Shown in pieces: positions 27,412 through 37,750 of a stretch of DNA of 64,000 bases (within the stretch, counting starts at the first letter, position 1; each line of letters opens with the position of its first letter). The notes beneath the pieces were generated by a model that worked only from the letters and a program-made list of their open reading frames with translations, made no database searches and was not told the DNA's origin. The stretch is from Bacteroidales bacterium (lineage in GTDB: Bacteria > Bacteroidota > Bacteroidia > Bacteroidales > UBA4417), in assembly GCA_016707785.1 (NCBI GenBank), contig JADJGZ010000057.1:1-64000 (forward strand), written 5' to 3'. A program made the position numbers and the translations under genes.

Positions 27412-27419
27412 CAAAATTA
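27412..27419 (-). promoter_or_regulatory. Putative -7 element TAATTTTG
   Basis: This matches TAnnTTTG on the minus strand, 19 bp before the ATG at 27393. It supports that start rather than the upstream ATG at 27414. No clear -33 element was seen. Confidence 0.4.
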
Positions 27420-27544
27420 CGTTTTTCAGCTTTCAGAATGTGAATTTCTATTTCCAGAGCTGCTGATAAGTGAATATGAAACCATAATCAGGTAATAATT
27501 CCAGTTCATCCCTTCCAAATGCCTGTTCATCAAACATTGTTTTA

Positions 27545-27571
27545 TTGAGTTAACCGATTGAATTTACTTTG
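27545..27571 (+). promoter_or_regulatory. Possible promoter of the small lipoprotein gene
   Basis: TTG at 27545-27547 is followed after about 18 nt by TTACTTTG, a one-mismatch match to the -7 consensus, roughly 75 bp before the start codon at 27647. The 232-bp divergent gap holds nothing else recognisable. Confidence 0.35.
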
Positions 27572-27646
27572 CTTCATCAAACGAAATATATCGAATCAGC
27601 GAAACCTGCCAAGATCATTTAATAACCCACTAAAAACTCAAGTACT

Positions 27647-28099
27647 ATGAAAACACTAGTTTTATTGCCCTTACTCCTGGCCACACTTTTCATTATTTCA
27701 TGCTCCAAAAGTGAAACTTCAGACCCGGCTGCTGATTTAACCGCTAACAATAACATGGTATCATCCGGCGAATGGAAAGTAACTCAATATCTTGATAGCG
27801 GCAAAGATGAAACATCGGATTTTTCGCAACTCAATGTGGTTTTTAACACTGATGGCTCAATTATTGCTACTAATGGCTCTAATACCTATACCGGAACCTG
27901 GCTTTTATCAAGCAGCAATAGTTCTTCCGACGACACACTTTATGATGACAAATCACATCGTTTCACAATAACAATTGCCGGCGACAAATTGATGCAAAAA
28001 CTCAGCAAGAAATGGTTGTCGGTGAAAGTTACAGAAAATGAGATCTGGCTTAGCGATGACAATCCGTCTTCCAATGAACACCTTCATTTTGGAAGATAA
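27647..28099 (+). CDS. Small lipoprotein, lipocalin-like
   Basis: 150 residues. The signal peptide ends in a lipobox (LFIISCSK), so the mature protein is a lipid-anchored protein. The remainder begins with SGEWKVTQYLDSGKDE and has the spaced beta strands of small lipocalin-like proteins common in Bacteroidota (WKVT..., LNVVFNTDGS, YTGTWLLS, FTITIAGDKL, WLSVKVTENEIWL). No function is known. Monocistronic, with a 282-bp gap before the next gene that shows no recognised element. Confidence 0.75.
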   Translation: MKTLVLLPLLLATLFIISCSKSETSDPAADLTANNNMVSSGEWKVTQYLDSGKDETSDFSQLNVVFNTDGSIIATNGSNTYTGTWLLSSSNSSSDDTLYDDKSHRFTITIAGDKLMQKLSKKWLSVKVTENEIWLSDDNPSSNEHLHFGR

Positions 28100-28381
28100 G
28101 TTGAAAAGTTGTTAATAAAAACTTGTATGACAAAATGACCCAAGTTTCATTAACTAATACTGTTCCGAATCAGTTCATCCTAAAGGTATAACTCATTCAA
28201 AGCAGCTTAGCTTTCACAACCTTACTATGAGTGCTTCTCTAATGATTAATAATCAAGCCTCCTGATGCTCAGACTACAGAATAACTAAATCTTTACTACA
28301 ATAGCTTCGTTTACAGGTTTTTATTGAATAAAACAGAGAGATTTTAAAAGTTAACGAACTAATTTAAAATAAAAGAGAAAA

Positions 28382-28936
28382 ATGAAAAGAATAATTATCA
28401 TCCTGTCTATTATAATTGCATCAGGAACTATTGCTGCAGCACAAAAATATATGACAAAAAATGGTACCATCAGGTTTTTTTCTGATGGACAAATGGAAAA
28501 GATTGAAGCTTTTAATCATCAGGTTAACAGTGCTTTGGATATCTCTACAGGTAGCTTTGTATTTAAGGTTTTGATTAAATCTTTTGAATTTGAAAAAGCG
28601 TTGATGCAGGAACATTTTAATGAAAACTATATGCAATCGGATCAATTTCCAACCTCTACTTTCAATGGAAAGGTTACCAATCTGAAGGACATCAATTTCG
28701 CTAAAGACGGGACCTATAAAGCAGTTGTAGAAGGAGACCTTACAATGCATGGAATCACCAATAAAATCAAGACGAATGGCACCTTTGAAATCAAGGGAGG
28801 AAAAGTGACCGGTAAATCAACATTAAAGGTGTTACTTAAGGATTACAACATCTCCATACCAAAAGCTGTGATGAATAATATTGCCGAATCCATCCAGATT
28901 GATGTAACAGTGGCAATGGATAAACTAAGTAAATAA
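28382..28936 (+). CDS. YceI-family periplasmic protein (second copy)
   Basis: 184 residues, with signal peptide ending around TIAAAQK and a YceI barrel: IRFFSDGQMEKIEAFNHQV, FVFKVLIKSFEFEKALMQEHFNENY, DQFPTSTFNGKVTNL, LTMHGITNKI and LLKDYNISIPKAV. It is the same family as the protein at 21114-21698 (shared HFxENYxxxxxxPxxxFxGK and IxxHGV/I patterns), but it stands alone without a kinase partner. The paralogues flank a 7-kb region and probably arose by duplication, though sequence divergence is considerable. Confidence 0.88.
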   Translation: MKRIIIILSIIIASGTIAAAQKYMTKNGTIRFFSDGQMEKIEAFNHQVNSALDISTGSFVFKVLIKSFEFEKALMQEHFNENYMQSDQFPTSTFNGKVTNLKDINFAKDGTYKAVVEGDLTMHGITNKIKTNGTFEIKGGKVTGKSTLKVLLKDYNISIPKAVMNNIAESIQIDVTVAMDKLSK

Positions 28937-28948
28937 CCGTCTTTTTAA

Positions 28949-29036
28949 AAAAGCTTGAGTTCAATACTATCGGTGAACAGTTGCCGGGCCTCCAGTACTA
29001 CAGAACTCCTTCTTAACCACTAAACCTCAAGCTTTT
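28949..29036 (+). repeat. 11-bp inverted repeat downstream of the second YceI gene
   Basis: AAAAGCTTGAG at 28949-28959 is exactly complementary to CTCAAGCTTTT at 29026-29036. The arms would enclose 66 nt in the 3' untranslated RNA, before the strong terminator at 29089. It may be a stable 3' end or a small RNA released from the mRNA. Confidence 0.4.
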
Positions 29037-29088
29037 CAATACTCGTTTACTCCTCTGCTTGTAATCTCAACGGTGAAAACCGAATCTC

Positions 29089-29122
29089 CTCCCCGCTTCT
29101 AAAAAAGAAGCGGGGAGTTTTT
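29089..29122 (+). terminator. Strong intrinsic terminator
   Basis: CTCCCCGCTTCT (29089-29100) pairs perfectly with AGAAGCGGGGAG (29106-29117) around AAAAA, followed by TTTTT. A 12-bp GC-rich perfect stem with a U-tract is a textbook rho-independent terminator for the YceI transcript. Confidence 0.9.
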
Positions 29123-29216
29123 GTATATCCAGTTATCAAATTTAACTTCCACTTTTGAACATTCTCATAATGAATGTTTTTATCTTCAAATTACCACTCA
29201 TTCTCGTTTGTTTTAT

Positions 29217-29453
29217 TACATTTGATTCATATTTAAACATACCACAAACAACACTTGTAAGCTATTGATATTTAATTGATTGCACTTGTATACAAAATTT
29301 TTTTCATTGGGAATTTAAAACCACATTATAGATAAAACCCAAACGTTCATCAGAAAATCAGAATTTAATCGCAATAATTTGAGAGATTTCTACAATTAAT
29401 ATTCCCTTTTTGCTTTCAAAGTGTGTTATTCCGGGCAATTCCCAGGAATAACA
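29217..29453 (+). promoter_or_regulatory. Possible promoter and leader hairpin of the giant gene
   Basis: TACATTTG at 29217-29224 fits the -7 consensus but lacks a -33 partner at the right distance, and it would give a leader of about 300 nt. Within that leader, GTTATTCC (29425-29432) and GGAATAAC (29445-29452) form the base of a hairpin extended by GGG/CCC, about 75 nt before the start codon. The 405-bp AT-rich gap 29123-29527 contains nothing else I can identify. Confidence 0.35.
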
Positions 29454-29527
29454 TTCTGAATTTCTAAGTTCCGGTGTTTTTTCTATAGTACAGTGTAAAC
29501 TTACATTGATGTAATTTTTCATTTGCT

Positions 29528-32500
29528 ATGAAAAGAATCCTCTACCTCCTGCTGCTGACCTCATTTTCTCTTTCCGGTAAAGTTCTGATGGCTCAGCCTC
29601 CAACACTTTTTGCATCACCTTCAGCCTCTTATTGTGCAGGTACAAGTGGAGTTACATTGGGAATTACTAATACTATTGCCGGGAGTAACTATACATTACA
29701 AAAACAGTCTGGATCCTGGAATACTGTAGCAACAATTAATTCCGTATCAGGAGGTACCATATTTTTTCCTGGTAATTTTACATTGGGGAATTATAAGTTG
29801 ACTAATCCACCTCAAACTGTGCTTACTGTTTCATTAACTCCTCTTCCAGAAACAGTATACAATATCACCCTAAGTATCGCATCTGGCGGCACATTAACCG
29901 CTAATGGTGCTGGATTCTGCAATGGATCAGCCAGTTTCCCAACGATCGGGTTAAGCGGAAGCCAGCTACCTTCCTCCGGGGTGATCTATAAACTCTATAA
30001 GGATGGTATTTGGTACAATTCGATGCAATTGGCGGGAACAGGTAGTGCCCTTTCCTTTGGTCCGATACCTGATCCTGGTGTTTATACTATCAGGGCTGAA
30101 AGAAATGGATGCGAACGTAATATGAATGGTAGCAAAACCATTTCTGTTTTCCCATTGCCAAATGTTTCATTCACACCGAATTATCTAAGTCCTCCAAATG
30201 GATGTGGCACTGTTGATTTTACCCCGGTAATCACCTATTCACCGCCAGGTTCAGGTTCACCGTATACTTATAGTTGGGATTTTGGAGCTGGAAGCAATCC
30301 CCCAACTTCTACATTATCGAATCCAACCTCTCAGTTTCCAGCATATGGTACAGGGACTCAAAACTTTCCTGTTTCCCTGCTGGTTACTGATAAAAATGGA
30401 TGCCAGGGTACCTATTCAAACTCAGTATCAGTGACTCAAAGACCGGATGCACTGCTGGAGGCTTCCCCGTTTTGGAATAATTGCAGTAATAGCTCTACTT
30501 TTACGATAACCATCATCAATAAATCAACAACAGCAAGTACTAACACTGCCTACATTATTGATTGGGATGATCCCAATGATCCGGTTGATCTAAATCTGAC
30601 ACCCGTTCAATTTCCATTCGACGGAACAAGGATCCATACATATACGAGTACTGGTTCATTTCATCTCACTATAACAGCCGTAGGTCCTGCACCTAATAAC
30701 TGTGTTGACACAAGGGTGTTTCCTGTTTTCAATGGATCTACTCCAACGGGTGGTATAACCTATAATGCCGGAATTCTGCAAGGATGTAAACCACATACAA
30801 TTACATTCTATTTGAGTGGAGATGCTCAAAATAATGCACCAACCACCAATTATTTCTTTGATTTTGGCGATGGTACACCTCCATATACATTTACTCAGGA
30901 AACCATGCCAACCTTATTTCCTGATGGGAAATACCATATTAATCATACGTATCTAACGTCCTCTTGTTCCGCTCCGGGGAATTCTTTTACTCTCACGCAT
31001 TATATTGAAAATCCCTGTTCTACCGTACCCAATAATGTTGGTGGAATTAAAATTTCAGAGAAATCCATTTCCGATTTTCTAAGGGACGAATTTCCGGATG
31101 ATCCGATTTATGTTTGCGCCGGTGTTCCGAAGACTTACACAAATAATACTGTTGTAGGCTGTATTATTTATGCAGGAAACGTGTATAACAACACCAACTA
31201 TTATTGGGATTTTTTCAACGATGGAACCATCGAGAGTACTGATTTAAATCCTGTTTTTACCTTCCCCACGCCTGGCACTTATGAAGTAAAACTTACTTCA
31301 ATAACTGCTGAATCCATACCGAATAATTGTGGTGATAGCATTGTTATTCGTGAAGTATGTGTCCAGGGACAGCCAGTGGCTGATTTTGTTTTCACAGATC
31401 CCCTTCCTTATTGCATAAATACACCCTATACCCCTGTAAATAACAGCACATTCGAACCGGCTTGTTCACTACCCCAATATGTCTGGACTGTCACACCCAA
31501 TTCAGGTTATACCTTCGAATCAGGGTCTAACGCTAATAGCTTTGAACCGACATTTAGTTTCTCGGTTCCTGGTGTTTATACCATTCAGTTGGCAGTCAAT
31601 GTATTTTCGGGAAGTACAATTTGTAATACTTCAACCTATCAGCAGATTGTAACCATTTTGGGCCCTCCAACAGTCACAGTTAATCAGGCGAATATTGAAT
31701 TATGCGGGCCTGGGGATGTTGACCTGAGCACAGCCATCAGTTATAATGCAAATGGTGGAATTATCAGCAATTACCAGTGGACTATCAATCCAACCGGGCC
31801 TACCATTACAATGCCATCTGATCCATTTCCAATTGTTACGATAACAAATGATGTAACTCAAGTCTACACCCTCACCATTGTTGCTGATAACGAATGTGGT
31901 TCTTCAACGCCTGTTCAGCTTACTATCAGCGTAACTCAAACGCTGGATAACAATGTAATTTCTTATGCAGGGAACACGAACCTATGCAGCGGAATGACAC
32001 TTTCTGATGATATCATTGGTAGCTTACCTACAGGAGGCACTAATACCTATACCTATCAATGGTATATCCAGGAGTCGTCGGGTTGGGTATTATTGCCTGC
32101 CTCATCGCAAACATTAGATTATAACCAACCACTTACAATAAGCCCCACAAGTTTCAAGCGAATTGTAGTTTCCGGCAGTTGCGAATTAGAATCAAATATC
32201 ATTGACATTACATTGTATCCCGGGATTCAGAATAATTCCATCCTTTCACCGCAGAGCATATGCCTCGGTGACCCTGTATCACCTATTACAGGCAGCAATC
32301 CAACCCAGGGGAATGGTACTTATACATACCTGTGGGAGGAAAGTACCAATAGTCCGTTATTTGATAACTGGGTAAGTGCGCCTGTACCAAATGACCAGTT
32401 GGGATATAATCCGGTTAGTGTTTCACAAACCACCCATTTCAGAAGGATTGTTTATTCAGGACTTTGCAATTCGACAAGCAATGAAATAGAAATCACTGTT

Positions 32501-35500
32501 TATCAAATACCTGTCATCAACAGCCCTGCCACTATTTCCGTTTGTTCGGGCGATGTATTAAATTATGCAATCACAAGTACAGTTCCCGGGTCGAGTTATC
32601 AGTGGAATGTTACAGATCTATCCGGAGGTACTGTTACCGGATGGAGTAATTATCCGGGAGGAAGTTTGAATGTTATACCCGATGCACTTATCAATACCTC
32701 ATCAACACCTCAAAATATCCAGTATAGTATCACTCCAATTGGCCCGGCACCGACTCAGTGCACAGGATCTGCATTTACCCTCACAGTTACTGTTCGACCA
32801 GCTTTTATAAGTACTTATGCTGATAAAAGTATCAATGTTGGAACCAGCACCATTATCAATGGATTACTCACTGGTGGTACTCCCGGGTATACTTACTCCT
32901 GGGCTCCTGTTTCTATGCTTGCCTCGCCTGCCCAGGCTACCCTTGCCAATCCTCTAACTGATATCCTATATGCAAATCAGAACATTACTTTAACTGCTAC
33001 TGATGGAGCTGGTTGTCAATATATTCAAACCGTTTTAATCTCAACCGGAGGTGTTTTGCTCCAGGTTGGACTTGCTGCTGATGATGCTGACCTGACTGTT
33101 TGCCAGGGAAATCCAATAACTCTTACTGCAACAGCAAGTGGAGGTTCAGGAAACGGGATTCCTGCAAATTACACATATACCTGGAGTGGTCTGCCTGTTG
33201 GTACAATCTATGTCCAACCATGGGTCGTTCAATTTATACCTTCAAGTATAGGTTCAAATACATATTCTGTTGAAGTGGATGATACTTTTACAACAGCTGA
33301 TGCGAATATTTCAGTGACTGTTAATGCACATCCATCGGTCACCAGTCCACTTAGTCAGCAAATTTGTTCAGGTGAAAACATCAACTACACTCCAACCTCC
33401 GATGTAACAGGGACAACATTTACCTGGCTCCGCAATACCAATGCATGTATAACACCCCTGCCAGGAGCAAATTCCGGAAATAATACAATCAGTAACACTT
33501 TAACAAATAGTTGCAATACAGTTCAAAGCATCAGCTATACGATAACACCAACCGGACCTGCCCCAACGTTTTGCTCTGGAACTCCTCAAACGCTGGTTGT
33601 AGATGTTATGCCTGTTGCCTCTATCATTACAACACCAAATAATCAAACCATTAATTCGGGATTTTCAACATCTGCTGTTACATTAGATTCCGATGTTGCA
33701 GGTGCAAATTACCATTGGCAGTTTTATAGTGTTGATTGTCCATCCTATTTTGGAAGTTACCTCGCTGGAGGTAATACATCGACCTTGCCTGTTCAAACCT
33801 TTACTATCCTTCCCGGTGGACCAAGTTCCTGTGAAATTTGTTACGAAGCCAATGCATATGTTACACTTGGCAATGGAACACAATGTGAAGGCCCTCCTTA
33901 CTACTACTGTTATACGGTGAACCTTGAGCCGGCCAAATACAATCTTGAATGCCCAAGTCCTGTATGTGAAGGCGGTACAGCATCTATCACTCTTGAATAC
34001 TCTGATGTAGGAATCGAGTATCAACTATACCAGGATGGTAATCCTTATGATATCCCCCAACCGGGTTGCGATTGTCCGATAGTCTGGTCAGGCATCACCC
34101 AGGGTGGGAATTATATGGTGATTGCAACCAATACCAGTAATGGGGTTTCTGTCCCAATGAATAATAATTGCAATGTTATCTTTTATCCTAACCCGATCTC
34201 GAATTTCATTCTATCCTCAACCACCAATTGTCCGGGTGCCATTATAGCATTGAATTGGTGTGAGTCTGATGTTAGTTATCAATTATGGAGAAACGGAATT
34301 ATTCCTGTAGGACCACCCCAGATCGGTCCAACTCCTCCATCTCCTCTAAATTTTGGCCCTGTTACCGATGCAGGAATATATACTATTATCGCTACTGCCA
34401 GCTATCCAGGCACTACATGTGAGTCAACAATCAATGGAAATATTGTTATTACAGCCAATCCCCAGGAATTTAGCTTCGATCCTTCAGGACCCCAGTGTGC
34501 CGGGGACGACTTTGGACTCATTGATTCTGAAACCGGAATTACCTATGAACTCTGGTGTACTCCTTTGGCAACAGGTAGCCCGATTTATATTGCAGCTTAT
34601 GCGGGGACGGGGTCTGCTATTAGTTTCGGGATTCAAACCATACCCGGACCCTATTTTGTTCATGCCATAAATCCTTTTACCGGCTGTGATATTTATTTCA
34701 CTGAGACCAAATTGCTTTGGCCAAACCCTGAGCCTTATAATATCTCTCCTCAGGGTCCCAATATATGCGGCCTGACAACTATTGGACTGGATGATTCACA
34801 AGTCGGTTATACCTATGAAGTTCACTTGCTTGATATAAACGGAATTCCATATCCCACACCATCACCTGATTTCACGATACAAACCGGTACAGGTTCTGCA
34901 CTTGTATTTGGCACTTCCGATGCTCCCGGGACATATGTAATTATAGCTTTTGACCAGAACAATATCTGCTCAACCCAAATGTATGGCAGTGTTACGATCC
35001 TGCCCGAACCAACACAATACTGGATCTATCCTACAGGCAACATTTATTGTGTTGATCAGGCTATAGGGACAGAGATTTTCCTGGAAGACTCGGAGATAGG
35101 TGTTGATTATACCCTTAGTAACGGAGGTTCCGTTTTAATTACCCTTGCAGGCACAGGAAACCAACTGAGCTTTGGATTCCAGAACCAACCTGGAACTTAT
35201 TCCATCACTGCTTTAAATCCATCAAATACCTGCACAAGTGATATGCTTGGAGATGTTACCCTATATCTTCGTCCCCAGGTTTATACTATGAATCCTGTAA
35301 ACGATATTTGTCCGGGTGATGAGGAAATATGGCTGAGTAGTTCTCAAACAGGTGTTATTTATACCCTTAACACTCCCGGTGGACCTATTCCTCTGCCCGG
35401 CACAGGGGATCCATTGTATTGGGGTTATTTTCACACTCCGGGTACTTACACTATTGAAGCCACTCTGACTACAATTCCTGACTGCCCGACCTTAATGGAT

Positions 35501-37750
35501 GGCGATGTGATAATACATCCGAATCCTGGCATTTTTGATGTGCTGCACCAGGGAATCAACTGTATCAGCACAACCATAGGCCTAAGCGGGTCAGAATTGA
35601 ATACAACCTATGAACTTATTCATGAAGACGGAAGCAGCCTGACGCCTCCAGAAATATACACACCAATAGTGACAGGACTCTTCTGGTTTCCAACGCCGCA
35701 ACCTGTTGGAAACTATACTGTTAAAGCTACCAATAGTTTTGGCTGTGATACTTTAATGAATGGTGTTGTAATTATTGACCTTGGGCCCACTGTTGACGCA
35801 GGCCCCACAGATCTGACCATCTGCAATACCCCACCATTCTCTGTCTCCTTAACAGGTAATGCTACAAACTTTTCATCTGTAACCTGGACAAGTTCATCGA
35901 GCGGGAGTTTCTCCGACCCGAATAACCTGTTAACTACTTATATTTTAGCCCCGGAAGATATCAGTTCCCAGATGGTCGTTCTCACCCTGACAGCCTTTGG
36001 GACAGGAGGATGCCTTGGAACACAGGTTACTGACCAGATTACCATTCATATCTTATCCCCTTTTGCTGATGCGGGGCCTGATCAGGTTATCTGTGAAGGC
36101 GCATCTGTATTGCTCGACGGAACCATTAACGGCGGAACAACCACAGGCCTTTGGTCCAGTAGCGGAGATGGAACCTTTTTGCCGGATCCTGCGACTATTG
36201 ATGCTGAATATGTCCCTGGAATTGCCGATATCACCTTAGGAACTGTGACTCTTACGCTTACTACAACCAATGCTGCACCATGCCCCGATATCTCTGATGA
36301 TCTTTTAGTGACGATAAATCCTATTCCGGTGGTCACTGATCCTGTTGACCAGGTACTCTGCAATGGTTCATTATCTCTACCCGTAATTTTCAATGGCTCT
36401 GTCCCGGGAACTGTTTTCACCTGGACCAATACCCTTCCTGCTATTGGCCTTGCAGGCAGCGGAACAGGGGATATCCCGGCTTTCACGGCAGTGAATAATG
36501 GCAGCACTCCTGTTGTGGCCAGCATAACTGTAACGCCAACCTTTACATTTGGAGGCGTTAGCTGTACCGGTAATCAGCAAACCTTCACCATCACTGTAAA
36601 TCCAAATGGACAACTTAACGATCCACTTGACCAGGTAGTTTGTAATGGGGATTTGACGGATGCTGTTGCCTTTTCCACTATTAATACCATTGGAACAACA
36701 ACCTATAACTGGACCAACGACCTTACCTCCATTGGCCTTGCTGCCAGTGGTTCCGGGGATATTGCAGCTTTTACAGCTATTAATACCGGGACTGCGCCGG
36801 TTATTGCAACAATCACAGTTACACCTACCTTCTCAAACGGGAGTGTGGATTGCATCGGAACAGCTCAAACATTTACCATTACTGTGAATCCAAACGGACA
36901 GGTGAATGATCCTGCCGACCAGGTGGTATGCAATGGAGATCTGACGAATCCAGTCATTTTCACCACCAATAATACCGTTGGAACAACCACTTACAACTGG
37001 ACCAATGACCTGACTTCCATCGGCCTGCCTGCCAGTGGTACCGGGGATATTGCAGCTTTTACAGCTATTAATACCGGGACTGCGCCGGTTGTTGCAACGA
37101 TCACAGTTACACCTACCTTCTCAAACGGGAGTGTGGATTGCATCGGAACAGCTCAAACATTTACCATTACCGTGAATCCGAACGGACAGGTGAATGATCC
37201 GATTGATCAGGTGGTTTGTAATGGAGATCTGACGAATCCTGTCATTTTCACCACCAATAATACCGTTGGAACAACTACTTACAACTGGACCAATGACCTG
37301 ACCTCCATCGGTCTGGCTGCCAGTGGTACCGGGGATATTGCAGCTTTTACAGCTATTAATACCGGGACTGCGCCGGTTATTGCAACAATCACGGTTACCC
37401 CTACCTTCTCAAACGGGAGTGTGGATTGTATCGGAACAGCTCAAACATTTACCATTACCGTGAATCCGAACGGACAGGTGAATGATCCTGCCGACCAGGT
37501 GGTATGCGATGGAGATCTGACGAATGCGGTCATTTTCACCACCAATAATACCGTTGGAACAACTACCTACAACTGGACCAATGACCTGACCTCCATCGGT
37601 CTGGCTGCCAGTGGAACAGGGGATATTGCAGCTTTTACAGCTATTAAAACCGGGACTGCGCCGGTTGTTGCAACAATCACGGTTACCCTACCTTCTCTAA
37701 CGGGAGTGTGGATTGCATCGGAACAGCTCAAACATTTACCATTACCGTGA
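29528..37750 (+). CDS. Giant secreted PKD/Ig repeat protein, N-terminal part (frameshifted at 37686)
   Basis: This frame holds the first 2,740 codons of a gene whose rest is the frame 37708-48774; restoring one base gives about 6,415 residues. A signal peptide ends near LMAQP. PKD-like domains follow (TYSWDFGAG near residue 250, YFFDFGDGT near 440, YYWDFFNDG near 557), then Ig-like modules. A run of related modules with GTGSxxxFG...PGxYxI lies at about 1600-2080 and is also seen once near residue 180. The 96-residue repeats begin with a diverged copy near 2260. In the fourth near-identical copy ACCCCT has become ACCCT, so the frame ends prematurely without the sorting domain. Probably a surface adhesin comparable in size to the gliding adhesin SprB. 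Confidence 0.85.
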   Translation: MKRILYLLLLTSFSLSGKVLMAQPPTLFASPSASYCAGTSGVTLGITNTIAGSNYTLQKQSGSWNTVATINSVSGGTIFFPGNFTLGNYKLTNPPQTVLTVSLTPLPETVYNITLSIASGGTLTANGAGFCNGSASFPTIGLSGSQLPSSGVIYKLYKDGIWYNSMQLAGTGSALSFGPIPDPGVYTIRAERNGCERNMNGSKTISVFPLPNVSFTPNYLSPPNGCGTVDFTPVITYSPPGSGSPYTYSWDFGAGSNPPTSTLSNPTSQFPAYGTGTQNFPVSLLVTDKNGCQGTYSNSVSVTQRPDALLEASPFWNNCSNSSTFTITIINKSTTASTNTAYIIDWDDPNDPVDLNLTPVQFPFDGTRIHTYTSTGSFHLTITAVGPAPNNCVDTRVFPVFNGSTPTGGITYNAGILQGCKPHTITFYLSGDAQNNAPTTNYFFDFGDGTPPYTFTQETMPTLFPDGKYHINHTYLTSSCSAPGNSFTLTHYIENPCSTVPNNVGGIKISEKSISDFLRDEFPDDPIYVCAGVPKTYTNNTVVGCIIYAGNVYNNTNYYWDFFNDGTIESTDLNPVFTFPTPGTYEVKLTSITAESIPNNCGDSIVIREVCVQGQPVADFVFTDPLPYCINTPYTPVNNSTFEPACSLPQYVWTVTPNSGYTFESGSNANSFEPTFSFSVPGVYTIQLAVNVFSGSTICNTSTYQQIVTILGPPTVTVNQANIELCGPGDVDLSTAISYNANGGIISNYQWTINPTGPTITMPSDPFPIVTITNDVTQVYTLTIVADNECGSSTPVQLTISVTQTLDNNVISYAGNTNLCSGMTLSDDIIGSLPTGGTNTYTYQWYIQESSGWVLLPASSQTLDYNQPLTISPTSFKRIVVSGSCELESNIIDITLYPGIQNNSILSPQSICLGDPVSPITGSNPTQGNGTYTYLWEESTNSPLFDNWVSAPVPNDQLGYNPVSVSQTTHFRRIVYSGLCNSTSNEIEITVYQIPVINSPATISVCSGDVLNYAITSTVPGSSYQWNVTDLSGGTVTGWSNYPGGSLNVIPDALINTSSTPQNIQYSITPIGPAPTQCTGSAFTLTVTVRPAFISTYADKSINVGTSTIINGLLTGGTPGYTYSWAPVSMLASPAQATLANPLTDILYANQNITLTATDGAGCQYIQTVLISTGGVLLQVGLAADDADLTVCQGNPITLTATASGGSGNGIPANYTYTWSGLPVGTIYVQPWVVQFIPSSIGSNTYSVEVDDTFTTADANISVTVNAHPSVTSPLSQQICSGENINYTPTSDVTGTTFTWLRNTNACITPLPGANSGNNTISNTLTNSCNTVQSISYTITPTGPAPTFCSGTPQTLVVDVMPVASIITTPNNQTINSGFSTSAVTLDSDVAGANYHWQFYSVDCPSYFGSYLAGGNTSTLPVQTFTILPGGPSSCEICYEANAYVTLGNGTQCEGPPYYYCYTVNLEPAKYNLECPSPVCEGGTASITLEYSDVGIEYQLYQDGNPYDIPQPGCDCPIVWSGITQGGNYMVIATNTSNGVSVPMNNNCNVIFYPNPISNFILSSTTNCPGAIIALNWCESDVSYQLWRNGIIPVGPPQIGPTPPSPLNFGPVTDAGIYTIIATASYPGTTCESTINGNIVITANPQEFSFDPSGPQCAGDDFGLIDSETGITYELWCTPLATGSPIYIAAYAGTGSAISFGIQTIPGPYFVHAINPFTGCDIYFTETKLLWPNPEPYNISPQGPNICGLTTIGLDDSQVGYTYEVHLLDINGIPYPTPSPDFTIQTGTGSALVFGTSDAPGTYVIIAFDQNNICSTQMYGSVTILPEPTQYWIYPTGNIYCVDQAIGTEIFLEDSEIGVDYTLSNGGSVLITLAGTGNQLSFGFQNQPGTYSITALNPSNTCTSDMLGDVTLYLRPQVYTMNPVNDICPGDEEIWLSSSQTGVIYTLNTPGGPIPLPGTGDPLYWGYFHTPGTYTIEATLTTIPDCPTLMDGDVIIHPNPGIFDVLHQGINCISTTIGLSGSELNTTYELIHEDGSSLTPPEIYTPIVTGLFWFPTPQPVGNYTVKATNSFGCDTLMNGVVIIDLGPTVDAGPTDLTICNTPPFSVSLTGNATNFSSVTWTSSSSGSFSDPNNLLTTYILAPEDISSQMVVLTLTAFGTGGCLGTQVTDQITIHILSPFADAGPDQVICEGASVLLDGTINGGTTTGLWSSSGDGTFLPDPATIDAEYVPGIADITLGTVTLTLTTTNAAPCPDISDDLLVTINPIPVVTDPVDQVLCNGSLSLPVIFNGSVPGTVFTWTNTLPAIGLAGSGTGDIPAFTAVNNGSTPVVASITVTPTFTFGGVSCTGNQQTFTITVNPNGQLNDPLDQVVCNGDLTDAVAFSTINTIGTTTYNWTNDLTSIGLAASGSGDIAAFTAINTGTAPVIATITVTPTFSNGSVDCIGTAQTFTITVNPNGQVNDPADQVVCNGDLTNPVIFTTNNTVGTTTYNWTNDLTSIGLPASGTGDIAAFTAINTGTAPVVATITVTPTFSNGSVDCIGTAQTFTITVNPNGQVNDPIDQVVCNGDLTNPVIFTTNNTVGTTTYNWTNDLTSIGLAASGTGDIAAFTAINTGTAPVIATITVTPTFSNGSVDCIGTAQTFTITVNPNGQVNDPADQVVCDGDLTNAVIFTTNNTVGTTTYNWTNDLTSIGLAASGTGDIAAFTAIKTGTAPVVATITVTLPSLTGVWIASEQLKHLPLP

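Noticed and set aside
37708..37710. GTG as a true start codon of a second giant protein
   Set aside because: It is an internal valine codon of the repeat, with no promoter or signal peptide; the frame is the continuation of the upstream gene.
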